A stretch of DNA of 64,000 bases from Terricaulis silvestris (GCF_009792355.1 NZ_CP047045.1:1638501-1702500); one strand, 5' to 3'; positions 25,473-33,862 are shown, counted from the first letter of the stretch. Numbers and translations: made by a program. Notes: generated by a model from the letters alone, not told the origin.

Positions 25473-27307
25473 CGACCGCGACCCGAGAGGCCCGCGTGCT
25501 GCACGAACGCGCCAGCGCCGTTTCCAGCGGCGACGGCGGAGTCCTTGTCGCGAGAAAACAAGCTAAGGCCGTGCTCGCGCCGCCGCCGCGTCTGTCGCTC
25601 GCCGATTGGATGGAAGCCGAGATGCGCCTTCCGGCGGGTGTCAGCGCCGAGCCGGGCCGCGTGCAGCTATGGGCGTATCAGCGCGAGATCGCCGACGCGA
25701 TCAGCGACCCGGCGTGCGAGCGAGTGACGCTCTGCAAGTCCGTCCGGGTTGGCTTGTCGACTCTGCTGACCGGCGCCATCGGCGCGCATGTGGCGAACGA
25801 TCCGGCCAACATCATGTTGCTGCTGCCTACGGAGTCGGACTGCCGGGATTACGTCGTTTCCGACCTAGAGCCGATTTTCGAGGCGACGCCGGTGTTGCGC
25901 GGCCTTGTCAGCGGCGACGCCGACGAAACGGGCCGCAGCACGCTCCTGAGCCGCCGCTTTCCTGGCGGTTCGCTGAAGATCGTTCCGGCGCGCGCGCCGC
26001 GCAATCTCCGGCGCCACAACGTCCGCATCTTGCTCATGGACGAATGCGACGCCTACGAAATCACGAATGAAGGCTCGCCGATTGATCTGGCGATCCGCCG
26101 CACGCTCTCATATCCCGACCGCAAGATCATCATGGGCAGCACGCCGACGAATTACGAAACCGGCCACGTGCTGCGCGCCTATGAGCAATCGGACCAACGC
26201 ATTTACGAGTCGGTCTGCCCTGAGTGCGGCGGCCTGACTGAGATTCAATGGCGCCATATCGAATGGCCGAAGGGTGAGCCGGAGAAGGCTGCTTTTCGGT
26301 GTCCGCATTGCGAGGCGCTGATACCGGAGCGTTTCAAGGCTCAGATGGTGAGCAACGGCGCGTGGCGCGCGACGCGGCCCGAAGTGAAAGGCCATGCCGG
26401 TTTCCGCATCAATGCGCTTGTGAGCACGCTGGCGAATGCATCATGGGCGAAGCTCGCCGCAGAGTTCCGCGATGCGAAGCGACATCCCGACAAGCTCCGC
26501 GTGTTCGTCAACACGATCTTGGCCGAAGAGTTCAAGGAGGATTTGGGCGAAGGTCTCGACGAAGGCGAGTTAGCGACGCGCGCGGAATCGTTCTCGCTCG
26601 AATCCATTCCGGCCGAAGTGTTGTGGATCACGTGCGGCGTTGACGTGCAGCGCGACCGACTCGAATGCAGCTACTTGGGCCACACGCGCGACGGCGACAT
26701 CCTCGTTCTGAAGCATGAAGAGTTTTGGGGATCGCCGCAGGCCGATGACGTTTGGCAAGAGCTAGACGACGCACTGAAGACGACATGGAAGCATCCGCTA
26801 GGCGGGACGTTGCGCGTTGACGCTTGCGCCGTTGACGCTGGCGACGGCGAGACGACTGACTCCGTGATCGGCTTCACGAAATTCCGTGCCGCGCGCCGCG
26901 TCTATGCGGTGAAGGGTGTTGCGGGGCAGCGCCCGATGATCGAAGCGAGCAAAACGCAAGGCTCAAAGCTTTTCATCATCGGAGTCGACTCCGCCAAGTC
27001 GCAATTGCTTGCGCGCCTATCGAAAGGCCGCAGCGTGCGGTTCTCTCACTCGCTGGGGCCGGAGTATTATTCTCAACTCACGTCTGAGCGCCGCGTGGTG
27101 AAGTATCTTCGCGGCTCGCCGGTCGCGCGATGGGAACGAATTAGCGGACGCCGCGCCGAAGCGCTCGACTCGTTCGTGTATGGCTGGGCCGTGCGCCAGC
27201 TAATCAAGATGTCGCCGGACACGCGCGAGAATGAGCTACGCAACCTCGCGATGGCGCCAGTGATGAAAACTGTGCATCGCTCGAAATGGATGCAGGGTGA
27301 ACGGTGA
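25469..27307 (+). CDS. Terminase large subunit, GpA family
   Basis: 612 residues. DNA-packaging motor and nuclease. WAYQREIADAI, a Walker A-like LCKSVRVGLST near 88-98, Walker B ILLMDECD near 187, the SPIDLAIRRT/IIMGSTPT coupling motif and a zinc-finger pair CPECGG...CPHC near 251-275 are typical of GpA (lambda A) terminases. The C-terminal nuclease acidic residues are in CGVDVQRDRLE and DACAVDAGDGE. Having its own TerS/TerL pair means that the element can package its own DNA rather than rely on a helper's enzyme. Confidence 0.95.
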   Translation: MTTATREARVLHERASAVSSGDGGVLVARKQAKAVLAPPPRLSLADWMEAEMRLPAGVSAEPGRVQLWAYQREIADAISDPACERVTLCKSVRVGLSTLLTGAIGAHVANDPANIMLLLPTESDCRDYVVSDLEPIFEATPVLRGLVSGDADETGRSTLLSRRFPGGSLKIVPARAPRNLRRHNVRILLMDECDAYEITNEGSPIDLAIRRTLSYPDRKIIMGSTPTNYETGHVLRAYEQSDQRIYESVCPECGGLTEIQWRHIEWPKGEPEKAAFRCPHCEALIPERFKAQMVSNGAWRATRPEVKGHAGFRINALVSTLANASWAKLAAEFRDAKRHPDKLRVFVNTILAEEFKEDLGEGLDEGELATRAESFSLESIPAEVLWITCGVDVQRDRLECSYLGHTRDGDILVLKHEEFWGSPQADDVWQELDDALKTTWKHPLGGTLRVDACAVDAGDGETTDSVIGFTKFRAARRVYAVKGVAGQRPMIEASKTQGSKLFIIGVDSAKSQLLARLSKGRSVRFSHSLGPEYYSQLTSERRVVKYLRGSPVARWERISGRRAEALDSFVYGWAVRQLIKMSPDTRENELRNLAMAPVMKTVHRSKWMQGER

Positions 27308-27576
27308 TGGCTCACTATCGACGCAAGCCGAACAAGCGTTGCGTGATCTGCGCCGATCTGTTTTCGCCGAGGGCCGCCGCGATCACATGCAGCGATGAAT
27401 GTGCGCTGGCGCGTCGGCGCAACGTGAAGCGTGAGTATATGCGGCGGAAGCGTATGAGTGCGCCCGCGAAGTTTATGGAGAACCGCGACCCAGAGGTGGT
27501 GGCGCGGCGTGCGCGTGAACGCTGGCGCCGTGGTCAAGCCGCGCGGCGCGAGCGGTTGAAGTCAAATGCTCTCTGA
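27307..27576 (+). CDS. Small zinc-finger basic protein
   Basis: 89 residues, MAHYRRKPNKRCVICADLF then CSDECALARRR, a CxxC...CxxxC metal site followed by a long basic helix. This layout is seen in phage HNH-associated or DNA-binding proteins. Start overlaps the terL stop (TGATG). HNH-type proteins help cos cleavage in many cos phages; this protein lacks a clear HNH core, so that role is only suggested. Confidence 0.7.
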   Translation: MAHYRRKPNKRCVICADLFSPRAAAITCSDECALARRRNVKREYMRRKRMSAPAKFMENRDPEVVARRARERWRRGQAARRERLKSNAL

Positions 27577-28060
27577 GCAGGAGAAGCGCGACCGCCAGAT
27601 TGCGCGCGAGATCGAAGGGTCGAGTCGGCTAGCAAATGGCGACGGCCCGCTGACGAAGCGAGAGCGGCGGCGCGCATCCAAACGAAAATACGAAGCCAAC
27701 AATCGCGAGCGCATCTGGGCGCGAAGGCGAGAAAAACTCGCGCTCGATGAAAGTTTGCGCGAGCGGCGAAGGGAAGCGTCGCGGAAATACAAAGCGAAGC
27801 AGCGCGCGTTAAAGGCGATGACGCCGGAGCAGCGCGAGCGTGAGCTACACCGAAGACAACAGGCGAGATGGGCAAAGGCGAACCCCGATTGCATCGCCGA
27901 TGCGCAACGCAAATGGCGAGAGAAGCAGGACCCCGAGCTATTCCGCAAATACGATGCGAAGCGCTACGCCCTACACGCCGAGAAGATCAAAGCGCGGAAG
28001 CTCGCCTACTACTACGCCAATCGAGAGCGCATCAAAGCGAAGCGGCGCGCGCAAAGCTAG
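27566..28060 (+). CDS. Arg/Lys-rich repeat protein
   Basis: 164 residues, about one third Arg+Lys. It contains four loose repeats of a pattern like RKYxxxNRERxxARRR (KRKYEANNRERIWARRR; SRKYKAKQRALK; AKANPDCIADAQRKWREK; KYDAKRYALHAEKIKARK). Such repeats occur in front of HNH nucleases in phages, but no nuclease domain follows here. Likely a nucleic-acid-binding coil. Overlaps the zinc-finger gene by 11 bp in another frame; ends tail-to-tail with the minus-strand gene (4-bp overlap). Confidence 0.7.
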   Translation: MLSEQEKRDRQIAREIEGSSRLANGDGPLTKRERRRASKRKYEANNRERIWARRREKLALDESLRERRREASRKYKAKQRALKAMTPEQRERELHRRQQARWAKANPDCIADAQRKWREKQDPELFRKYDAKRYALHAEKIKARKLAYYYANRERIKAKRRAQS

Positions 28061-28479
28061 TCGGCGGTTCTCCGCCGCTCACGAAACACCGCGTCAAGTT
28101 GTTTGGCGGATCGCTGCTTTGCGCGCGCGAGATCAGCCGCAGTCACGCCGCCACCTTCGCCTTGCAAGGCGTCTTGACCGGAGCCGAGAAGCATTAGCCC
28201 GAACGCCATCTCCTCACGCGTGAGCGACTCCTTCTTTGCCTTCGCATCAATCTGTTGGACGAACCACTGCGGGACATCGATCTCTAAGCCGGTTGGGCGA
28301 TGCCGCCCGACGCGACGATCCGCAGAGTCGTGATGGCGAGTCTCCATCGCGATTAACGCCAGCCGTCGCATTGCTTCGGCGCGCGTGGGCAAGTCCTTTT
28401 GCTCGCGCCGCCACTTATCGAGTGCATCAAGGAAATCTGGCGTCGCGCGGACTAGAACTTGGTCGCGGTGTTCTGACAT
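28057..28479 (-). CDS. Ribbon-helix-helix-like DNA-binding protein
   Basis: 140 residues. DQVLVRATPDFLDALDKWRR followed by LPTRAEAMRRLALIA is an Arc/MetJ-type ribbon-helix-helix pattern (strand, helix A, turn, helix B). The second half (PQWFVQQIDAKAKKESLTRE) repeats a similar helix-turn shape. It may be the element's regulator, as no CI- or AlpA-like gene is visible. Convergent with the structural operon. Confidence 0.65.
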   Translation of the reverse strand: MSEHRDQVLVRATPDFLDALDKWRREQKDLPTRAEAMRRLALIAMETRHHDSADRRVGRHRPTGLEIDVPQWFVQQIDAKAKKESLTREEMAFGLMLLGSGQDALQGEGGGVTAADLARAKQRSAKQLDAVFRERRRTAD

Positions 28480-28540
28480 GGGCCGTCGCCACGCAAGGAC
28501 GGCGCCAGCTTGCTAGCGCGCTATCGTTAACCGTCGCGTT

Positions 28541-29029
28541 TCACTGTGCCAACGCTCGGCAATACTCGCCGCGTCCACGGAATTGGCTCGAAGCGTAGGC
28601 GTATTCCTCTGCGGTCATGGGCGGGTTAAAGCGCGACCTGAAAGATTCTAGGTCGTCGAAGTAGCTCTGTTCCATGTCTCGACACATTTCGAGCCATCGC
28701 CGTTGCCGCGCCGACAAACCAGATGTGGCGGGTGCGGGGGGAGTTGTTGCTTCTCGCGCTCGCCGCATGTCGTCGTATATGCCGACGCTGCTGCCTGGGC
28801 TGATAAAGTCGAAGCGGTTTCGACTCTGACCTTGTTGATTGACGACGCACGCGCCGCTCGGACCTGCCGCCTGACGGCAGGCGTCCATAGAGTAGTAGTA
28901 GCAGTTAAATTGAGTGCCGGTATTATCGACCGTGCAGAACGGAGCGCTCCCGCTTTGCGCAACTGCATTGCTCGCGAACGCTGCAACGCCAATTGTTGCA
29001 AGGGCCATTGCCAGTAGGATGCAGCGCAT
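28541..29029 (-). CDS. Secreted protein with DUF3551-like domain
   Basis: 162 residues from MRCILLAMALATIGVAAFAS, a signal peptide cleaved near AVAQS; GGGGAG lies 6 bases upstream. FCTVDNTGTQFNCYYYSMDACRQAAGPSGACVVN has the Cys pattern of DUF3551, common in Rhizobiales and relatives as small exported proteins. The C-terminus is helical (LSARQRRWLEMCRDMEQSY). Not a phage structural gene: probably host-derived cargo. Confidence 0.72.
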   Translation of the reverse strand: MRCILLAMALATIGVAAFASNAVAQSGSAPFCTVDNTGTQFNCYYYSMDACRQAAGPSGACVVNQQGQSRNRFDFISPGSSVGIYDDMRRAREATTPPAPATSGLSARQRRWLEMCRDMEQSYFDDLESFRSRFNPPMTAEEYAYASSQFRGRGEYCRALAQ

Positions 29030-29181
29030 CGGTGCTCCCCAATTACTTCGCGAACGCAACAAATACACAAACCTAGGCGGCTCGGCGAGAGGTCTTTCCG
29101 AATATCTTAAGCTCGATTCACCCCTTGCGCGCCAAATCACTCCAGGCTCACGGCCCCCTGTGATGATTCGGAGGTAGCGAA

Positions 29182-29373
29182 ATGCAAGTTGGTGATGAAG
29201 TTCAATACCCGCCGTTCAGGCACAAATGGACCATTGTAAAACTCGTTGACGACGACAAGGCGGAATGTGTCCGCGAAGATAACGGCGCCGTTGAGATATT
29301 TGAATTGGCGCTGCTGGAGCCTTATGAGCCGCCTCGCGAGTCTCTCGTCGCTCGCGGAAAATCTTGGATTTAG
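29182..29373 (+). CDS. Small acidic hypothetical protein
   Basis: 63 residues, MQVGDEVQYPPFRHKWTIVK, SH3-like beta pattern (VGDEVQYP, WTIVKLVDDDKAEC). A strong GGAGGTAG site lies 6 bases upstream. Convergent with int. Unknown function. Confidence 0.65.
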   Translation: MQVGDEVQYPPFRHKWTIVKLVDDDKAECVREDNGAVEIFELALLEPYEPPRESLVARGKSWI

Positions 29374-29391
29374 CCTCTGGGTTTAAGCGCC

Positions 29392-30603
29392 CTAGCCGAA
29401 CAGACCTTCATGCCAAGTCGCGCTGCCGTGCAGCTTGTCCAATTCATCGGCCCACCATTGCAGAAGCTCGCGCCGCTTCGGCAGGTGTTCGGCGCTGTTG
29501 TAGGCGCGCCGGACTTCACTACCGGAGACGTGCGCTAGGCAAAGCTCGATCACATCGGGCGCCCACAAGCCGGACTCGTTGGCGATGGTGGAGAACGATC
29601 CGCGCCAGCCGTGCATCGTGGTCTTGTTGCGATAGCCCATCGCGTAGCAGTGAAAAATCATCGTGTTGTTGGACATCGCGCCGTGACCGCCGCGCCCCGG
29701 AAAGACGTAGCTGCCAAGCCCGCGCTGAGCCTGCAATTCCTTCACGATGGCGAGCGCCTGCGGAGACAACGGAACGATGTGTTCGCGGCCTTCCTTCATG
29801 CGCTCGCCGGGGATGCGCCAGAGCGCTTTCGACGGGTGACGCAGGTTCTCGAATTCATCCCATTGCGCGCCGATGGCCTCGCCAGTGCGCGCGGCGGTCA
29901 AGATCGTGAAGAGGATCGCCGACCGCGTTTGCGGCTCGCATTTGCTGGCGCGCAGCTTCGCGAGAAAGTCTCCGATTTCATCGCGCTTCAGCGACTTATG
30001 GTGAACCGGGCGTGGCGCGGGCTTCAGGCGACCTTTGAGCGCGGGTGTCGGATCAATCACGTTGTCATCATCTGAGAAACGGAAGATGCCGCCGATGTAT
30101 TCGCGGACTCGATGCGCCGTTTCGATGATGCCGCGATCTTCGATCTTGCGGAGCACGGCGAGCACGTCGGACTTGCGAACGCTGCCGATGGGCATGTCGC
30201 CGATGTGGGGGAAGACGTAGGTTTCCAGCCGCTTCAGAACGATGTCCGCGTATTTGCGATTCCAGCGCGCTTCCTTGTGCCGATACCAGCGGCGCCCGAT
30301 CCGCTCGAAGGTCTCGCTGCTGTCCATGGTCACGGCGACGCGGCCCGGATCGCGGCCCTCCTTAAGCGCCTTCTTGGCGGCCTCCCGTGCGGCGCGGGCT
30401 TCAATCAGTCCGTTGGCCTTCGGATCATAGGCGCCGAGCGCCAGCGTCTTCTGCTTGCCGCCGTGGCGGTAGCTGAGCCGCAGGAGCTTCGACCCGTTGG
30501 GGTTCACAAGCAGGTGCAGCCCGCCGCCGTCGCTGACCTTGTAGGGCTTCGGCTGCGGCTTCAGTTGCTCGATTTTCGTTTGGGTAAGTGGCGCGGTCGG
30601 CAT
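29392..30603 (-). CDS. int: Tyrosine-recombinase integrase (P4/DUF4102 type)
   Basis: 403 residues from MPTAPLTQTKIEQLKP. N-terminal arm-binding DUF4102 (YKVSDGGGLHLLVNPNGSK), then a core-binding SAM-like domain and catalytic domain with Arg in TAARTGEAIGAQW (about 236), HxxR in MHGWRGSF (about 330-333) and Tyr in VRRAYNSAEHL (about 367). It catalyses integration/excision at the tRNA-Cys 3' end. An open frame continues upstream through the tRNA gene (MAEWLRSGLQIRAPRFD), which is only a translation of tRNA. Lies 212 bp downstream of tRNA-Cys on the same strand. Confidence 0.95.
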   Translation of the reverse strand: MPTAPLTQTKIEQLKPQPKPYKVSDGGGLHLLVNPNGSKLLRLSYRHGGKQKTLALGAYDPKANGLIEARAAREAAKKALKEGRDPGRVAVTMDSSETFERIGRRWYRHKEARWNRKYADIVLKRLETYVFPHIGDMPIGSVRKSDVLAVLRKIEDRGIIETAHRVREYIGGIFRFSDDDNVIDPTPALKGRLKPAPRPVHHKSLKRDEIGDFLAKLRASKCEPQTRSAILFTILTAARTGEAIGAQWDEFENLRHPSKALWRIPGERMKEGREHIVPLSPQALAIVKELQAQRGLGSYVFPGRGGHGAMSNNTMIFHCYAMGYRNKTTMHGWRGSFSTIANESGLWAPDVIELCLAHVSGSEVRRAYNSAEHLPKRRELLQWWADELDKLHGSATWHEGLFG

Positions 30604-30636
30604 GTTGATTCCCGGTTCGATTCCGCGTTGCGGAAC

Positions 30637-30784
30637 TTTGTTGGTATCGATTTTCGGCGCCAACACGATACCAACAAACCCGGCTGAAACATGCCGATTC
30701 GCCTGACTCTGCGAAAACCCGCTGAAAACGCTGGATTTCCGGTCTAGGCGGATGAAAGCGCAGGCGTTTTTGGTGTTGGTATCG
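30637..30784. promoter_or_regulatory. Integrase arm-type sites / int operator
   Basis: A 13-bp perfect inverted repeat tttgttggtatcg (30637-30649) / cgataccaacaaa (30666-30678) lies 34 bp upstream of int. A third copy of gttggtatcg is at 30775-30784 beside the tRNA, and a fourth, inverted, at 17920-17929 near attL. Spacing and distribution fit arm-binding sites of the integrase; the inverted pair may also repress int. Confidence 0.72.
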
Positions 30785-30814
30785 CCTGCAAAAACACGTC
30801 TGAAATGAGGGGGT

Positions 30815-30837
30815 TGGAGGCCTCGCCCGGAATCGAA
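30815..30837. other. attR core within tRNA-Cys 3' end
   Basis: Identical over 23 bp to 17855-17877; covers CCA, acceptor 3' strand and part of the T-arm. Confidence 0.93.
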
Positions 30838-30888
30838 CCGGGGTGCGCGGATTTGCAGTCCGCTGCGTAGCCACTCCGCCACGAGGCC
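30815..30888 (-). tRNA. tRNA-Cys (GCA)
   Basis: Minus strand: acceptor GGCCTCG / CGAGGCC, anticodon loop CTGCAAA giving GCA, T-loop GGTTCGATTCC, encoded CCA; 74 nt. All stems pair. It is the integration target of the satellite; its last 23 bases are duplicated at 17855-17877. Confidence 0.96.
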
Positions 30889-30971
30889 CTCTATGGCGCT
30901 AGATGGTCGCGCCGGGGGCGAAGTCCTAGGCGCTAGTCACGGAATCGGTCAAGGCGAGCGCCCTCAACGCA

Positions 30972-31688
30972 ATGCGAATTATCGGATCGATCCCGCCGCC
31001 CTCCAAGCAGGAGCATGAACGCGCCCGCATCTGGGCGGCGTCCGGCTTGGCCGCGCTCGCGTTGCTGATGCTGATGCTGCTGATCGGCGCGCCGCCGCCG
31101 GAAGAGGCTGACTTGATGCCGCCGGCGTTGCGTGTCTCGGAATTGCAGCGCTTCACCGTCGATAGCGGCGCCTGCCGCGCGGCGCTGAACGGCGCGGGCT
31201 TCAAGACTGAGCGCATTCCGGATGTCAGCGAAGGCGCGTGCGGCTATCGCGGCGCTGTGGAACTGACGCAATCGGTGCACCCGTACTCGCAGACCGTCGC
31301 CGCGAACTGTGGCCTGGCGGCCGGGCTGGTGCTGTGGGAGCGTGACGTGGTGACACCCGCCGCGCGGCGCTACCTCGGCCAGGACGTCGAGCGCATCCAA
31401 GTGGCTGGCGCGGCCTACCAGTGCCGGCCTATCGCCGGCCGGCGGGATCGGCGCCTGAGCGAACACGCCCATGCCAATGCCATCGACATTGGCGGGTTCA
31501 CGTTGGCCAATGGCCGCGAGGTCACCGTCGAGCGCGGCTGGCGCGGCACACAAGCGGAGCGCAACTTCTTGCGCGCCGTGCGCAACGGCGGCTGCCGCCA
31601 CTTCGTCACCGTACTCTCACCGGATTACAACCGCGCCCACCGCGATCACCTGCACTTCGACATGGGTGGCGACGACCTCTGCCGCTAA
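30972..31688 (+). CDS. Extensin-like C-terminal domain protein (M15-like fold)
   Basis: 238 residues. One membrane helix near 25-45 anchors it; the rest is periplasmic. LRVSELQRFTVDSGACRAAL, GAVELTQSVHPYSQTVAANCGLAA, SEHAHANAIDIGGF and HRDHLHFDMGGDDLC are diagnostic for the bacterial extensin-like family (pfam06904), a relative of D-Ala-D-Ala peptidases with the His/Asp/His metal site visible in SEHAHANAID and DHLHFD. Likely a cell-wall enzyme. It starts just right of tRNA-Cys and converges with the permease (4-bp overlap). Confidence 0.88.
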   Translation: MRIIGSIPPPSKQEHERARIWAASGLAALALLMLMLLIGAPPPEEADLMPPALRVSELQRFTVDSGACRAALNGAGFKTERIPDVSEGACGYRGAVELTQSVHPYSQTVAANCGLAAGLVLWERDVVTPAARRYLGQDVERIQVAGAAYQCRPIAGRRDRRLSEHAHANAIDIGGFTLANGREVTVERGWRGTQAERNFLRAVRNGGCRHFVTVLSPDYNRAHRDHLHFDMGGDDLCR

Positions 31689-33064
31689 CGCTTGCGCCAC
31701 AAGGCCAGCGCGTAGAGCACAACGCCCGAAAGCAGCAGCACCGCGGACGCCAACAGCAGCTTCAGCGTCGTGCCGAGCTGGTCCTGCGCGTCGGGGCTCG
31801 GCACGAGCGAGCACAGCACCGCGCTCAACGTGACGAGAAACCCGACTGTCCCGATCGCCACGGCGCCACGCTTGCCGCCCGGCGCCACCCACGCGCCGAC
31901 GCGCGCCGGCATACGCTGCGCGATGAGGTACGCCGCGAACAGGAACAGGAATGGCAAGGTGTATGAAAGCGTGCTCATAGAGATGAGGAAATCATAAGCC
32001 TCACGTGCGTTCTCGCCGTCGGCTTGGCTAAGCCACACCAAAGCCACCACCGCGATCGTCTGCACGATGATGGACGCGACGGGAGCGCCCGTCTTTGGAT
32101 CGCGGAACGCGAACACACGCGGCAACACGTGATCGAGGCCTGCTGCGTACGGCAACCGCGCCGCCGCGCCGAACCACGCCGCATAGCTGCCGAGCATAAC
32201 GAGCGCGAGCAGCAGCATGGCGAACGGCGCGAGGCCGCCAGCGCCAACACGGCCAAGGCCAAGCTGCAACGCCTCCGGCAAGCCGGAAAGCCGCGTCGCT
32301 TGCTCGGGCGAGACAATGGTCAGCATCGCAATCGTACCGGCCACATAGGCGACGACGAGAAAGACACCGATCATCGCGATCGCCCGCACCAGCCGCTTCA
32401 TGCCGCCGGCAATGTCGTTGCGCAGCAGCGCCACCGCTTCGGCGCCGGCAAAACCAAACACCATCGTCGCCCAGAGTATCGCACCATTGGCGTCGAGCGG
32501 CGGTGTGTAGTCGGCGGTGGCGAAGTTGGTGGCAGGGCCGTCGCGCAGGCCGAGCATCCAGCCAACGATGAGCAGCGTCGCGAGCAGCGTGAGCGAAGCG
32601 ATTGCGCCGAACACCGGCAGCCACTTGCCCGCCGCCATGCCGATCAAATTGGCGCCGGCAATAACGATGGCGACGATTGTCGCGATCGCAAGCCGCACCG
32701 GCGCAGGCTCCAGCGCCGCTTGCAGGTCAGGTGAGATGTGAGAGAGCGCTTCGATGAAGAAGAACAGCACGCTTGAGAAGAACGGCAGATTGCAGACCCA
32801 ATAGATCCAGCCGCACACGAAACCCGCGAACGGCCCCATCGTGTCGCGGGTCCAGGCGTAAACCGCGCCTTCGCCCTCGTACCGTCCCGCCAATTCCGCG
32901 GTGGCGATGGCCAACGGCGCCAAGAAGCCGACCGCGGCCAGAATCCAGATCGGCAGCGAAGCGGGGCCGATCGCGGCGGCGGTGGCGAGCCAACGGATGC
33001 CGAAGGTCAGCGCCGTGGAATAGAGCACCAGCTCCCAGAAATTGATCGTCCTCGGCGCGGTCAT
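31685..33064 (-). CDS. APC superfamily amino acid permease
   Basis: 459 residues, about 12 membrane helices. The start ELVLYSTALTFGIRWLATAAAIGPASLP, ELAGRYEGEGAVYAWTRDTMGPF and FGFAGAEAVALLRNDIAGG are APC-type (amino acid-polyamine-organocation) features; GxG-like unwound helix 1 (AAAIGPAS) binds the amino acid. Substrate unknown; glutamate/GABA antiporter-like proteins are nearest in pattern. No linked catabolic gene. Confidence 0.85.
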   Translation of the reverse strand: MTAPRTINFWELVLYSTALTFGIRWLATAAAIGPASLPIWILAAVGFLAPLAIATAELAGRYEGEGAVYAWTRDTMGPFAGFVCGWIYWVCNLPFFSSVLFFFIEALSHISPDLQAALEPAPVRLAIATIVAIVIAGANLIGMAAGKWLPVFGAIASLTLLATLLIVGWMLGLRDGPATNFATADYTPPLDANGAILWATMVFGFAGAEAVALLRNDIAGGMKRLVRAIAMIGVFLVVAYVAGTIAMLTIVSPEQATRLSGLPEALQLGLGRVGAGGLAPFAMLLLALVMLGSYAAWFGAAARLPYAAGLDHVLPRVFAFRDPKTGAPVASIIVQTIAVVALVWLSQADGENAREAYDFLISMSTLSYTLPFLFLFAAYLIAQRMPARVGAWVAPGGKRGAVAIGTVGFLVTLSAVLCSLVPSPDAQDQLGTTLKLLLASAVLLLSGVVLYALALWRKR

Positions 33065-33160
33065 GTGCCTGCCTAGCGTGATCCTGGCCGCCGGGCAAAA
33101 CGACGCGCTTGCGGGCCGGGGCGGGGCGGCTTAACCGGGGCGCTCCGAGGAGAAGCGTTC

Positions 33161-33811
33161 ATGGACTTCGCGCGCGCCCGCGACATCATGGTGGAAAGCC
33201 AAGTCCGTCCCAGCGACGTGACCGATACGCGCATCATCCACGCGATGCGCACGCTGCCGCGCGAACGCTTCGCGCCGGCCCAGAGACGCACGCTCGCTTA
33301 TGGCGATCTCGAACTGGAAGTCGCGCCCGGCCGCACCCTGATGCGCCCGCGCGACCTGGCCAAGCTGATCCACGCGCTGGCGCCGCAAGCCAACGAACGC
33401 GCGCTCGAAATTGCGGGCGCCACAGGTTATGGCGCGGCGGTGCTGGCCGCATGCTGCAAGCACGTGATCACGCTCGATCCGGACTCGTCGCTCTCGTTCG
33501 CTGCAGGCGCCGCGTTGGAATCTTGTGCGCTGACGAACGTCAAAGCCGTCTCCACGCCGGCCGTCGATGGCTGGAGCGACGAAGCGCCGTACGACGTGAT
33601 GCTGGTAAACGGCAGCGCCGAGATCGTGCCGGATGCATGGCTGGCGCAACTCGCGCCGGGCGGCCGCCTCGGCGTCATCGTACGCCAAGGCGCTGCCGGC
33701 AGTGCGCGCATCTACACGCGCGCCGGTGAGTCCGTAGCCTATCGCACGGTATTCGATGCCGCGCCGCCCGTTGCGCCGGGCCTGGAACGACCGGCCAGCT
33801 TCGCGTTCTGA
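33161..33811 (+). CDS. Protein-L-isoaspartate O-methyltransferase-like
   Basis: 216 residues. MDFARARDIMVESQVRPSDV, RERFAPAQRRTLAYGD and the SAM motif ALEIAGATGYGAAVLAACC match the alphaproteobacterial PCMT-like proteins. Classical Pcm repairs isoaspartyl residues by methylation with SAM. The GXGXG motif is altered here (GATGYGA), as usual in this subgroup, so repair activity is uncertain. Lies upstream of popZ on the same strand. Confidence 0.82.
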   Translation: MDFARARDIMVESQVRPSDVTDTRIIHAMRTLPRERFAPAQRRTLAYGDLELEVAPGRTLMRPRDLAKLIHALAPQANERALEIAGATGYGAAVLAACCKHVITLDPDSSLSFAAGAALESCALTNVKAVSTPAVDGWSDEAPYDVMLVNGSAEIVPDAWLAQLAPGGRLGVIVRQGAAGSARIYTRAGESVAYRTVFDAAPPVAPGLERPASFAF

Positions 33812-33862
33812 CGCGATAACCGCGCGTTTCCACGCCGGAACAATACAGCGACGTTAGGGATG

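Larger units (their letters stand above)
17855..30837. mobile_element. Integrated capsid-encoding phage satellite (cf-PICI-like) in tRNA-Cys
   Basis: The element is bounded by a 23-bp direct repeat (17855-17877 and 30815-30837) that is the 3' end of tRNA-Cys; the intact tRNA is at the right end, with the integrase gene just inside it. Excised size would be about 12,960 bp. In order it carries an unknown gene, portal, prohead protease-capsid fusion, gpW-like connector, DUF2190 protein, two unknowns, SF3 helicase, inverted-repeat site, terS, terL (GpA), a zinc-finger protein, a basic protein, then (minus) a RHH-like protein and a DUF3551-like secreted protein, a small plus-strand gene and int. 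No tail tube, tape measure, baseplate, holin or endolysin is recognisable. A compact, overlapping gene order with intact reading frames argues against a decayed prophage. The satellite identity is inference by analogy with capsid-forming PICIs. Confidence 0.8.

Noticed and set aside
17855-30837. Gene transfer agent (GTA) cluster
   Set aside because: Alphaproteobacterial GTAs include tail genes and lack an integrase and att repeats; this has int, att sites and replication genes and no tail.
30604-30882. N-terminal extension of the integrase through tRNA-Cys
   Set aside because: The MAEWLRSGLQIR peptide is the well-known translation of a tRNA gene; conserved integrase sequence starts at 30603.
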